This document shows, piece by piece, positions 12,722 to 23,961 of a stretch of 64,000 nt of DNA. A program made the position numbers and the translations under genes. Source of the DNA: Troglohyphantes excavatus. Lineage: Eukaryota; Arthropoda; Arachnida; Araneae; Linyphiidae. The stretch is from positions 32,152,683-32,216,682 of the forward strand of contig OZ010674.1 of assembly GCA_963932185.1 (NCBI GenBank), written 5' to 3'. Position 1 is the first letter of the stretch; each line of letters opens with the position of its first letter. The notes below the pieces were generated by a model. The model worked only from the letters and a program-made list of their open reading frames with translations, was not told where the DNA came from and ran no database searches.

Positions 12722-12965
12722 ATTGAAGGTGTGATTATACTTTAAATACTTATGTACAGGATGGTCATAAATTGTTAAGAGATGGTCATTGTTATTAGCA
12801 AAAATAATGGTTTATGTGTTATTAAACAGCCAAACAATGACCATCGCCCAACAATTTATGACCATCTTGTATTTCTATAAATGATTTGTTTTAGATTTAT
12901 TGAATTATTGAATGTGTGATTATACTTTAAATACTTATGTACAGGATGGTCATAAATTATTGAGA
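12722..12965 (+). repeat. Partial tandem duplication of a MITE end plus its flank
   Basis: About 50 bp starting TTGAAGGTGTGATTATAC (12722) recur at 12908 with one early mismatch. The copy includes the flank and the first 16-20 bases of the MITE at 12757. The second copy lacks the MITE right end. The repeated flank shows the duplication happened after the MITE inserted. Confidence 0.8.
12757..12869. mobile_element. 113-bp MITE with TA target duplication, Tc1/mariner-like
   Basis: The left end CAGGATGGTCATAAATTGTT and the right end (inverted) CAAGATGGTCATAAATTGTT extend to 37-bp terminal inverted repeats that match at 33 positions. TA flanks both ends (12755-12756 and 12870-12871). Almost the whole element folds on itself. 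TA duplication and structure point to Tc1/mariner mobilisation; the parent element is not in the window. Confidence 0.85.
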
Positions 12966-14029
12966 GTTTATTAAAGTTTAGCAAAAAGAATGGTTTGTTA
13001 TGTGTATTTATATAAATGAATTTTATTTAATAATGCTTCAAAATATTGATAAGTATTAATAGTTAAAAAATGTAACTCAAAACATATTTGTATAAAAATA
13101 CCCTTATGTTAATACAATTAGTATTAGAAGAGGACAATTAAATTTAATTTAGGATATCAACAAATGATAAGTTATACTTTTTAAAGTTAAAATAAAAATA
13201 AGAATTGAATTAATATAACGAATTTTTTATCTAATACAATTCTTTAGAAAAACTCCTCAAAGTATAAAAAAAAGAGAAAGCATTAATAAGCAACTAATGC
13301 TATTAACTCTAATATCACAAAGACCGTCCAAGCTTCAGGCTTACAAAACATCCTAATGCGCCAAATTAGCCTACGAAATCCGATTAAAGCATACATACAT
13401 TATTGTAATTAATTCCCCGGACTCGTTAACTCCGACTTGATTAAAAATACCATCAAATTCTCCTTAATGTTTCTTTAGAACAAGATAATTCCCCCGAGTT
13501 TGAAAAGTTTAATTAAAAAAAAAAAACGAAAATTCCCGATCCATGTTAAATATCAGCAGATGGACAAGACGCTTTAACTTATTGGGAGAACTTACTCATC
13601 TGCATAATAACAAGTAGCAGTGATGGGCCGGTTAAAGTGGTAATCTAATAGACTTGGACACATACTTCAGAGCGGAGAATGGGAGTCTGTTGTGAATAAT
13701 GGAACAGGATTGAGATTTAGGGAAATAAATTAAAATCGCTATTTTTATTAATATATATTCCAGATGGGAATTCCAGAAGCATGTTATTTGGGAAGGAAGA
13801 AATGATTAAAGCGTAGGTTTATTTTTTTGGGAGAATTTTTGTAGTTTTGTAAAAGTATGTAATTATTTAGAGGTAATTTCATTTGGAACGCGCAAGTTGT
13901 TGAGGAAATATGATTAAAATTTGTATTTCATCAGCTTTTGTGACATTGATTTGTTTGATTGTGACACATTGATTTGTTACAACGGGTTCAATTTAGGGTT
14001 ACGAAATTGGTTCAGTGCACTTTGGATGC

Positions 14030-14240
14030 ACTTATTTAATTAGTAATTTACAAGTGTACAAGTTATACAAATTATAACGTAATCGGAAAGGTAAAAGCAT
14101 TATTTTTATAATAAAGTAATAGATAAATGGAATAGATTGCCTAAAGAGGGGATTAATTCAAGGGCTTAGGATATTGTTAGGATGTATTAAACAGAACCAA
14201 CATCGCTGGTGTTAGATCCTGTAGTTGGTCGTCATTGTAG
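14030..14240 (+). pseudogene. Relic of a CR1/Jockey-type LINE ORF2 C-terminus
   Basis: Around 14094-14150 the plus strand encodes FYNKVIDKWNRLPKEGIN, matching the conserved block near the end of non-LTR reverse transcriptase ORFs (FFSNRVIDKWNxLP). Immediately upstream, in another frame and with a stop, are KLYK and RNRKGK, in the positions where such ORFs carry FKLYKP and NxRKNFF. A stop and frame changes show it is dead. No 3' tail or target duplication is visible. What is seen is the motif; the family name is inferred. Confidence 0.6.
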
Positions 14241-14577
14241 ATATTTGTTTACTATACTGTTATTAATACTGTTTTAAATAGTATCAAGTAATAAGAAAAG
14301 AGTTTCTTATATCGTACCAATGTTTTCATTTGAATTTGTGTGTTATTACATATTTGATAATACTAATTGATGTAAAACGTAACAATTTATGTAATTTTTA
14401 CTACATTTTATCTCCATTTTATATTCAAATATACCATTTTTGCTATTTATTTACGGGGTAAAAGTTGTAGACTATTACAGGATAATTTTTTTGAAAACAA
14501 TAAGCTTCTATAGCCGGATTTTATTGACCTTAATATATTAACGTAACTTACAAACTGTTTTTTTTGCGAAATATACT

Positions 14578-14733
14578 ATTCGATAATTCCTGTATATAAT
14601 ATTATTCGATAATTCCTGTATATAATATTATTCGATAATTCCTGTATATAATATTATTCGATAATTCCTGTATATAATATTATTCGATAATTCCTGTATA
14701 TAATATTATTCGATAATTCCTGTATATAATATT
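14578..14733 (+). repeat. 26-bp minisatellite, 6 copies
   Basis: Six identical units ATTCGATAATTCCTGTATAT plus AATATT start at 14578, 14604, 14630, 14656, 14682 and 14708. They pass with no gap into the 18-bp array at 14734. Both units share ATTCGATAA and a TATATAAT/ATTATAT tail. The lack of variation suggests recent expansion. Confidence 0.95.
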
Positions 14734-15030
14734 ATTCGATAACTATTATATATTCGATAACTATTATATATTCGATAACTATTATATATTCGATAACTAT
14801 TATATATTCGATAACTATTATATATTAGATAACTATTATATATTAGATAACTATTATATATTAGATAACTATTATATATTCGATAACTATTATATATTCG
14901 ATAACTATTATATATTCGATAACTATTATATATTCGATAACTATTATATATTCGATAACTATTATATATTCGATAACTATTATATATTCTATAACTATTA
15001 TATATTCGATAACTATTATATATTCGATAA
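14734..15030 (+). repeat. 18-bp minisatellite, 16 copies
   Basis: Sixteen in-phase units of ATTCGATAACTATTATAT run from 14734 to 15021, followed by a partial unit. Copies 6-8 (14824, 14842, 14860) carry the variant ATTAGATAAC and copy 15 (14986) carries ATTCTATAAC. The clustered variant shows local spread of one changed unit. Confidence 0.95.
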
Positions 15031-15837
15031 TTTTTACTAATTTTAGGTACCTAACAAATAGACATTACTACTTTTTATACACTGATTTTACATTAATTAA
15101 CATGCCTGATTAGTTTACAAACGACTACATTTGAATTCAACTCTACACTGTTTCGATATGGTAACGAGTTGACTAAATACATTCAAGAACACTGTTTAAC
15201 CACCGAATACTCTACGTTTCTCACTTGAATTAACAGTTAAAATTAACGTCTCGCTCCCCCTAACTGTACTACCCAAAGCATCAACACCGCGGCACACGAT
15301 ACAACACTATTGATCCATCCTGTTTGGCCGTAACCGTCAAACAGCATTACAAGCATCAGCTGTGCCTTTCACAATAGGCTCGGACGATTCACGTCATAAC
15401 GAACGATTTTAGTAAACACGTAACGCTCAAATTTGCGAGGCTGCTCTTAGTTTAATAAATGGTGCCAGACTCGATTAAATTGATAGTCGCTGCCTGTGAG
15501 AATTGAGTGATATGGATTTTGATTTTGGTCTGTAGTGACACCCTTTGACGTGTGGACTTTGTAAATGAATTCAAGTGTCATTTATTGGTGAGAAAAAAAC
15601 AAAGGGGGTTGATTTATAAAGGAGTTAATGAACAATGGGTATTCACTAATTATTGTGTGTTATTAATGAATTTCTGTCGTAGTTGGGAGAGTGTTTGTAT
15701 TGATTTAGCGATTGGTTCACTGTATTTGATACTTGTGTATATTCATTAATTCGATATGTCAACGCAAATACGAAGAGATGAATTGGGTTATCCATTATTT
15801 ATTAGTATATGTAAAGCAGAATCTAAATGTTATTTTG

Positions 15838-16330
15838 ATATTATTGATCGAGCGTTACCAAAGTCTCTGTTTTAACTCGATCTTTCGGCACTTCGTCTGT
15901 TTGTAAATTTGTTTGCTATGCAGTTACGACTAAACACGTTGTTCGATTTTCTTCAAATTTGGCAGGAATGTTCATTGAATTCATTAAAAACGATGTATGT
16001 GATTTTTTAAATGAATATTTTTGCGAGGACTCTACTGTTTCTAGAACAACTAGTTTATTGATGAGAGCTTTAATCCCTGTTTAAACCTGACCTTTTAGCA
16101 TTTTGTGTATTTGTCTGTAAATTTCTTTGTTGCATTGTTAATGAATTGCCATAACGACCAAATGTGTTTTTAGATTTTCTTTAAAATTGTTATGAATATT
16201 GCTTGAAGTCATTTAAATAGACGTGTATATTTTTAAAAATTAATTTTCTAATTTTTATTTTATTTTTTGTCGCGAGGTCTATTATTCCCAGAACTAATAG
16301 TTAATATTTTTTGTATTGATCCTTTTTACG
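15838..16330 (+). repeat. Old dispersed repeat, tandem dimer
   Basis: Two diverged monomers (about 15838-16058 and 16060-16330) share in order an early ...AACTCGATCTTTCGGCA / AACCTGACCTTTTAGCA block, a cytosine-poor middle with TGTTCATTGAA/TATTGCTTGAA, and a GCGAGGACTCTACTGTTTC / GCGAGGTCTATTATTCCC end. A third monomer lies at 2500-2725. The head-to-tail order suggests a satellite-like or dimeric element. Confidence 0.55.
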
Positions 16331-17359
16331 TAATCGTACATGTTTTAAATATTAATTACTGACATATTCTTTTATTCATATTTTTTAAAAATCCTGAAAA
16401 ACATTCTTTGGACTTAATAATTTAGGATATGACAATAAACTGTTTTTAAACTTTAATGAGTTGTTGAGAGTATAAATAAGTAAAAAAGGTATTACTGTAC
16501 GTAGAGGTTAATATTACTTCTCAAATAAGTTTTTAACTATCTTATTTTATATAAAAAAATATTACTTTATTATTCATTTAAAAAATGCTCTATATTAAAA
16601 AAATAGTAAAAAAGTATATTTTAAAGATATTATTTTTTTATTTCTATCATCCAAATTTAGTAAAACAAAAATTCCTATAAAAGAAAACAAGATTTAAAAA
16701 ATTCAATTTAATTTGATTTATGCAAAATAAGGAGTATTCAAATACACATCAGATTCAGGTGTTTTCTACCTGAGCAAAATGAAAAGACAAACCTAGTATG
16801 GAGTTCTTAAAAAAACTATTTTTGAGAGAGTTTGCAAGTATAAATATACGATCCAGACTCATACAGATTCTCCATATTCGAATACATTCACTCTTCCATT
16901 TTTAGAATACGTAATACTTGGTTCTCGGAGCCAGATCTCAATGCTAAAGAATTTCACCAATCTTGTTTTTAACTTGCAGTTGGCGATAAAAGCCTTTTCC
17001 GTCCGTTTAATGCGGTTCTGGCGCCAAGGAAAATTCTTCTTTTGTACGAAAGATATGGGAAAGAATTTCTTAGTGCAGAAAATGATGTGAGAAATAAGGA
17101 GTTCATACGAAGAAGGAATAGAAGCTGCTTTTTCTTATACATTGAATGTAGGGTAGGATTGGCTTCTGTTTGATGTTATTATTTACTTATTAACTAAATA
17201 CCCGTTTTTTATATGGGGTTAATTAAAATACCATTAAACTAAATAAATATATTTTTTACTTTATGGAAATAAGAGTTTGATAATTGCTGTTTTAGCTGTT
17301 TCCCAAATTTCCATTTTTCTCGAAATTTGTTTGGATTTTATTAAACATCTATGGGATGA
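16331..17359. other. Intergenic DNA, nothing identified
   Basis: Mixed AT-rich sequence. 16900-17060 is somewhat less AT-rich and contains no open frame with a known motif. I see no repeat border here. Confidence 0.6.
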
Positions 17360-17385
17360 TAACACCATGGAATTCCATGGTGTTA
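17360..17385. repeat. Perfect 26-bp palindrome
   Basis: TAACACCATGGAA is followed directly by its exact reverse complement TTCCATGGTGTTA, with no spacer. It is not part of any recognised element. Perfect palindromes of this length are uncommon by chance but do arise by replication slippage. Confidence 0.9.
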
Positions 17386-17531
17386 TGTATTTTACAACAT
17401 ATGTTACACATGTTAAAAGGTGTGCCAAAGTATGTGTAGTAATAAATCAGTTTTTATTTAACATATCGACGCAAAATAAAATGGAAGACCTTCTTCTAAA
17501 GTATTGTTTTAAGTTTATCAAATTTCATTAG

Positions 17532-17842
17532 CCCACTGACGTTCATACACGCGATATAACTTTCAGTGATCTCATGCTTTTCTAGAAATGAATTTCCTAA
17601 TTTTTGATTTCATAAAAATACTCCATTTTACAATATTTTTTTAAAAAAAGTTTTAGGTACAATTTATTAAGTATTCCTTTATTTAAATATATCCAATTAT
17701 TTAAACATATCTAATTATTTAAACATATCTAATTATTTAAATATATTTAAAAATATATAAAATATAATGTCCAGGTAAAGTTATTAAAAATTCAAACAGT
17801 GAAAATAACTTTACTATTTAAAAAATCGTGAGTGGTATTAGG
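17532..17842 (+). mobile_element. piggyBac-like MITE copy
   Basis: Starts CCCACTGACGTTCATACACG after TTAG and ends ACTCACGATTTT in inverse, with TTAA at 17843-17846. Internal blocks ACTCCATTTTACAATATTTT and GGTACAATTTA match the copies at 61240-61501 and 62801-63069. Ends are degenerate, so this is an older copy. It contains a short 18-bp tandem array near 17681-17752 absent from the others. Confidence 0.55.
17681..17752 (+). repeat. 18-bp tandem repeat, about 4 copies
   Basis: Unit ATTTAAACATATCTAATT and close variants, inside the piggyBac-like MITE at 17532. It is a private expansion of this copy. Confidence 0.85.
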
Positions 17843-18558
17843 TTAAGATCAGCTGATCAGATGTTAGTTAAATGGCAAAATACTCTTATCACTAGTGCTC
17901 ATCCTAATAAAAACTACTACTATATAAAACTACAAAATAAACCCTCTATCATAAATTAATATTTACTAATACTAACTACAACGCTACAATTTATACATTG
18001 ATACTTACTAATATTAATAATTATGATAGTTTTAGTTTCAGTTTTGGATTTATTATATTCGTAATGCATTCTAAATTTTGCATTAATATATGAAAAAAAA
18101 ACCGGCAAAAATAATCTAGATTTTTAAAAAGTAAAATATATTATAGTAGTATAATTTTGAGGATTAATATAATCAAAATGATTCGTTATCTTCAAAGAAA
18201 GAAAAGTTATGTGAATTTAAAAATATTGAGTTGTAAGAAAGTTCGTATGAAATTTAATGAAATACATACCTATTAAAATCTAGATACCTAATTTCAAATT
18301 TAACTTGAGAAGAAAAAAAAACTCTCTCTTCTCCGCCATTACTTTTCATATTTATTACAGAATTAAGCTGTTTAATTTTTTTTAAATATACGAACTCACA
18401 CAAATGAATTTAAATTCAATAAAGTCAAATCCTTGAAGTAAATAAAGACAAAACAGAAGAAAACCCAATCCATTTTAGTAGAGACATTTCGCATTTTCTA
18501 TCTAAATGCATTCTTCCCATCGATAATTTTCAACCATTTCTTTAAAAAAATTATCCTA

Positions 18559-18677
18559 TGACTTGGGAATTTCAGAATGAAACCGGAGAAAAGGATCACT
18601 TTTATTGGTGATTTGTTTTATTGCGCCTGTAAAGTGCGTTTCTCTAATGTTTAAAACGGTGCAGAAATTCCAAGTCA
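18559..18677. mobile_element. 119-bp MITE-like element with TA flanks
   Basis: The left end TGACTTGGGAATTTC is inverted at the right end as GAAATTCCAAGTCA (one base gap), and both are flanked by TA (18557-18558 and 18678-18679). The interior does not code. The TIRs are short, so a chance or enhancer-like inverted repeat is possible. No second copy was found in the window. Confidence 0.45.
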
Positions 18678-19022
18678 TAAAACCTTATTTACATTTCAAA
18701 TGCAATGGTTTGCTTACGCAGAATCGTGATTTATTATATATTTTTAGAAAAGCTTTCCCTGAACGTTCAGATTAGTAATTAAATTTTCCTCTGGGAGTGA
18801 AGTTTTCCCAGAAATAGTTTGGAAGCTTTATGAATCACTACTGCCATAAATTTCTAGCTAATGGTGTATGCATACCACATCTATCTACTAGTATAATTAA
18901 GTTATATCTAAAATATTGTATTAGGTTTGCATTTTGCTATTATAATTATTAATTTGAAATAATCTTGGTCTCTGTGAGTAGACGCATTTCCAATCGCGTA
19001 TAATGAAAGCATTGTGTAGATA

Positions 19023-19165
19023 CACTGTAAAACAATTGTACTTAAAAATAAGTACAGGAACCTACTTATTTTTTTAGTACAATTGCAGGATGACGTACTC
19101 AAATTTAAGTGCTTTCTCAAAAATGAGCCGTGTGATTTAATATTGCTAATATCAGCTTCTGTTGG
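19023..19165 (-). mobile_element. Family A TIR element, end fragment
   Basis: CACTGTAAAAC after TA (19021-19022), then GTACAATTGCA, AAAAATGAGC, TTTAATATTGCTAAT and CAGCTTCTGTT, in the same order as the right end of the 54330-54955 copy read backwards. Only about 140 bp remain. The tRNA-like middle is lost. Confidence 0.65.
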
Positions 19166-19794
19166 TGTGTAAGTTCATTTAAATTGGTTGTGTTTAGTTG
19201 CGAAATAAATAATAAAATTTTAAGCCCTATTTATTATTTAATACCATTTCATAAAAAATCTTTTTCATCTTCTTAAGCCTATTCAGTAGTTTTTTACTGT
19301 AAAAAATATTACGAAAACAAAAACGTTTCTTTAAAAAAAATATCATAAGTTACAAAAAACGTTGAGCGTTTTAAAAATCCAAGTTTCTATTTTATAAATA
19401 TTTCATAAGTTTCAGTCTTCAGAGAAAGGGAAAGATAATTTAATATTTGAGTTGAGTATAATAAAAATTATGACATTTTTGTGTTAGCGTAATTTATAAA
19501 TACGATAGTTTATTATAAGAAAACTGTTGATGCATAGTTTATGAAATCATTTTCGTTTATAATAAAATTATAATACCTTAACAATTTTTAAAAACTAGAA
19601 ATAATTTATAAAAAAATTCATCGTTGTTCTCTCTTTTATAGCTTTAAAATACATAATAAATTGGTAACCTATTTTACTGATAAAGTATTTTCTTTCGATA
19701 TTCATACCTTTTCATATTAGTTCTATTACTATTTTGTTGATATTAATTTTAATATGTATTGCGGTTAACTGCAATATGTCCCAGCAAAAAAGTC

Positions 19795-20085
19795 AGCATA
19801 AAACCTTCATCAAACTTATCAAATTGAAGAATTTATAAAGGATATTGAAACTGAAACTGTATTTTTTAAAAAAAGTTTTTAATTATCCTGCATGAAACCT
19901 TTAAAATATCTGTATATTCTATTCATGATTAATAATTGAAGTTTTTTGGTAGTATTTTTTTAAGGGTTTTTATAGTATATCTGAAGGGTATTGGAAACCT
20001 TTAATTTCATAGATTATCAAAAACACTTGCATATTTCCTGCATAAAACCTTCAATTTTAACATATTGATGAAGGTTTTATGCTGA
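19795..20085. repeat. Dispersed and inverted GCATAAAACCTTC motif
   Basis: AGCATAAAACCTTCATCAAA occurs at about 19797, GCATAAAACCTTCAA at 20040 and the inverse GAAGGTTTTATGC at about 20073. The last two form a hairpin with 13-bp arms and a loop of under 20 bp. A weaker copy (GCATGAAACCTTTAAAA) lies at about 19891. It may be a relic of a self-complementary element. Confidence 0.5.
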
Positions 20086-20099
20086 ATTTTTTTTCTGGG

Positions 20100-22187
20100 G
20101 TATATCATTCGCATAAATATGTGCATAACACGCTGAAAACTGAGAAGTGTGCATGAAAAACAAAACATGTCAAAAATATAAAAAAAATAAGATAACCAAC
20201 GAATTTTATAAAAAAAAAAGTTCATCACTATCCACAAATGCAAAACAAAATTGATTTTCAAAAATATCCCTTTCAATTTAAAACTTGAAAATCCGGAGGT
20301 CCATAGAAATACATGCATCTACCAAACGTTTTTGTGGTTTTCCTTGATTTGCATATTTATGATATGTTTGATTTTGTATGCACGCTCGTTAACTATACGT
20401 ATTTTTGCCCAAATAAATTTATGAAATTTTGAAAATGCTCTAAAAGTTTGCCCAAGAAAATTATCTATTATAACATGTTTTTAATTTCCTACTTAACGGA
20501 TAATATTAAAACATCCCAACAATATCGTCTATTCATAAACGAAATTATTGTTTATCCCTAAAATTTTGTTTTATCAATAACAAAATTATTGGGACGTTTA
20601 GTTAAGAGAATTTCGATTACAGAAGTTAAATTAATTCTTAATTAAATTAATTAGAATTTAGAGAAGTTAAAAGAATTTCCATCACCCCCAGTTGCGAGCA
20701 TAATATAATCAAATTATTATATAAATTCTCTTTCAACAAAAGTTCTGCTTCTTTAAATTTTTCCTCCGTTAGTATATGCGAGAAAAATCAAACATTTTTG
20801 CGTCTGAACTGAGGGTAAGTCTAGACCACATATGCGATTAATAATTCTACTACAAAGTGAGTTTTTGGTGTTGTGTACTAGTTTATATAGTTAACTAGAT
20901 GCATACTCTCTCTTAACTTTGGGCCTGTGCGACCCTCGAGAACCAAAAATGGGATTTTTCCGAAATTGATGTGATGACCCAGCTGGTAGAAATTATGATC
21001 GGAAGTTTGCGTGATATACCTCTGTAAACTAATTAATGATTGGGCGTTTATATAGGATTATATATTTGTTTCTAAATTCTTAAATTACATAAAATACAAC
21101 ATGAAATAAAAGTTTTCGGCAAAAGTTTCAGAGGTAGTTGAATATCAGGGAATGTTTAGAATTGAAGATGATTGTTTTCTATATTTACTTTTGGAATTTA
21201 TCATATTTACTGAAATAAAAAGTAAATAAACAAAACGTGAAAGGGAGGCAAATAACTGAAGATAAATAACTTTAAATTTTACAAAGGAATCATACACTAG
21301 ATAAGTTTGACGAATAAAATATATTTGAAATAGGATAAGGCATTTTATCATTATTTGTCATATTGGGATTTTAAATTTTGGGCACATTTAAAATGGTTGA
21401 CTGAAATAAAGAAAGAAATAATTTATATTACTAATGAGATTGATAACTTTAACAAAATTGTTTAGAGTGTGACTTAGTTTTTTTTTTTGAAGAACCCCGA
21501 AAAATATATAAAGCTACATGGAATTTTAATTTTTATAGTCAAAGTCTTAATATCATATCCTTTAATGTTCAGTGTTTTCAGCAATGTACCCAAATTGAAA
21601 TTTATGAAAATATTACACATATTAAAAAAATAAAGGTTAGAGGTATAAATTAAAAGCTATATTTTTTTAATTTATTAAAGTTCATGAAAAATATTATTAT
21701 ACGTAGGAAAATAATATAAAGTCGAAGAATTTTACCAAGTCGGGAAAACAACTATACAATTTTTTAAAAAATCACTCGGTGGGTTAAAAAAAAAGTCAGA
21801 AATGAAAATATTCTCAAATTTTTCTAAATAAAAATCTGTCTTGTAAGTTTAGCAGGATAGCAATAAGTTCAAGAATTCAGAACAGAACATATATTTTAAA
21901 TAATAAAAAAAAAACGCATTTTTTTGTAACAAAAATTCGAAAATAAATCAGTGTAATAATCTAATCTAATACTTTTAAGATTACCATCTAGGCAAAATTG
22001 ATCATATATAAGAATTACACTGCGTTGAGACTTTAATAGTAATTTACCATTCAACGTTTTCAATTCATTTGATTTCTCTTCTAGCATAATATGCTGAACA
22101 CATCTAACTTAATCAAACTAGAAATATTTAAACCACATGTTAATCAATTTAACAGGCTTTATTATTATGCGAAGATACAAGGTTAGA
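20100..22187. other. AT-rich DNA, nothing identified
   Basis: No gene or element recognised. The largest open frame (103 codons, minus, ending at 20007) is rich in Phe/Leu/Lys as expected of random AT-rich DNA. It overlaps the hairpin repeat at 20040. Confidence 0.6.
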
Positions 22188-22700
22188 ATAAGACTCAGCA
22201 GATATCTGGGATAAGGATGTGTCGAATAGAAGTTAAGATTGCTTAAATTAACAATTATTAATTAGTTGTTGTGAGTTACATATTTTTCACTCTGACCTTT
22301 ACGTCAGAGAAGCGGAAGCAAACTCTCAAACTGAGATAGTCTACTTTGATTTTAACAGTATCAAAGTCAACGAGAATCTTTTTTAGGGTTGTGTAATGCA
22401 GAGTAATCTCTGGAGCTGCTGGATCTTGGGTCCAGAACGAAACGACCATTGGTCAATTCGGACAATCAGTACGTTGCCGGCTTAGCCCTCATTGGGCCCG
22501 TTACATAGACCGTTCCTTGATAATCGGTAGACGAAAGGGCCACATAACTTAAGTTTAGGGGACTGAAGTCTCCCTGAAGTCTGGATTCTTTGTTAAACCT
22601 TGCATTAAACTATAGTATGAGGGGGCACATAACGAGACAGGATGTAGGATGAAAGGTTCAAGTGATGTGATGAAGGATAAGACTCAGCAGATATCTGGGA
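22188..22700. mobile_element. Unidentified insert between 24-bp direct repeats
   Basis: ATAAGACTCAGCAGATATCT plus GGGA is present at 22188-22211 and again at 22677-22700, enclosing 465 bp. The enclosed DNA is less AT-rich than its surroundings and contains an inverted pair (CTACTTTGATTTTAACAGTATCAAAGT). It has no long open frame and no poly-A or SINE tail that I can recognise. A 24-bp duplication is long for a DNA transposon and possible for a target-primed retroinsertion. It could also be a local duplication. Confidence 0.5.
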
Positions 22701-23711
22701 GTCTGTCTGGGTCATACAACAATAAAACCATAATGGGTTGAAACATTACTGGATTCCTTAAAACAGAAGCTAAAATAGTTGAACTTGAAATGAAATATTT
22801 AAAATATATACAAACTGAAAATATTCAAACATATAAATTTATATTAATACAGATATTAAACCTGTACGTTTCCTCGCATCAAGAATTCGTTTTTCGGAAG
22901 TTTTATAACGCTATAATATTTAGTTTATTGCCGAGTTTTTAATTTCTAGCAATGGGCCTCAAAGAAATATCGAGCCGATCAATATCCGAATTCTTTCTTG
23001 GGAGATAGTAAAGAAGCTCAGTGTGGAGTAATTTTGGCCCAAGGAAATAATTTATAGATCGATTAACTGTGGAATGTGGCGAGAATTTTATACTTTTTCC
23101 CCTTTTCCTAACGCGAGTTTTCTTCCTTTTCAATTAGAAAACCAAGCTCTTAATGGAGGTGGAGTTCATTAAATGCGTTAGTTTTTCTATTTAGAGAATG
23201 GAAGGGGAAAAAATTATTTAATCGTATAAAATTGCTGGGCTCCATTGTTAAAAATCATGTTTTATAAATTCGATAAAGTGGTTTTGATAAAGTTGAAGGG
23301 TCTGGGATTAAATATGCTCTTTGGGGTGGTTTGGATTCTTTTTATATTCGAGTTTGTATGGATTTGTTTGAAAGTATTGATAAAAAATCTAGCATTTTAA
23401 ATAGTGCTACAAATTCTGAAAGCATTTCTGTTTGTCTATGAGTAATAAAAAATAAATTATGGCGATTTTATCAAGTATGAGAGTAACATATATTTAAAAA
23501 ACATAATTAATTGTTTATTAGTTAGATTGCGTATGACAGACAATTAATTATGTAAATTTGTGGGGGATTAATTACTTTCCCCTGTCCGACTTATTCCATA
23601 TACTCGATATTTTCATTTGGGCTTGAATATGTATATTAATCTATATTTGCGCAGCATGCACAACATCCCGGGTTCGATTCCGGGTAACAGCCAAACAAAC
23701 ACTGTACTACA

Positions 23712-23726
23712 TTGGTGACCCGGCCT
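23712..23726 (+). other. Putative tRNA-Trp-type primer binding site
   Basis: TTGGTGACCCGGCC follows directly after the ACTACA end of the left repeat. TGGTGACCC is an exact 9-base match to the 5' part of the tRNA-Trp-complementary site; the following bases differ. It is the same primer class as the site at 508. Confidence 0.5.
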
Positions 23727-23904
23727 AAACACAGCTTTTCCCCCGCACATTATTTACAGCAACTGGTTTATCTTCACACACGTGATACGCTTAACGGGTG
23801 CTCTTCATTTATTCTTGTCCGACTCAGTGAGAAAGGGGTACTGTGGTGGTCATTTTATATACCCGATACTCCCACTTGGGACCAGTAATTACTTTATCGA
23901 GGTC

Positions 23905-23961
23905 AGTAGAGTATCGGCGTAGCATGTACAATGTCTTGGGTTCGATTCCAAGTGACAGCTG
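23905..23961 (+). other. tRNA-Ala(AGC)-like module in the right LTR
   Basis: GTCAGTAGAGTATCGGC resembles a D-arm/A box, CGTAGCATG resembles the Ala AGC anticodon loop, and TTGGGTTCGATTCCAA is a full T-arm/B box. Acceptor ends do not pair, so it is not a working tRNA gene. In the left LTR (about 23650-23693) only the anticodon-like CGCAGCATGC and the T-arm CCCGGGTTCGATTCCGGG survive. Confidence 0.6.

Noticed and set aside
14578..15030. Regular repeats resembling a CRISPR array
   Set aside because: Units are directly adjacent with no unique spacers, in eukaryotic DNA.
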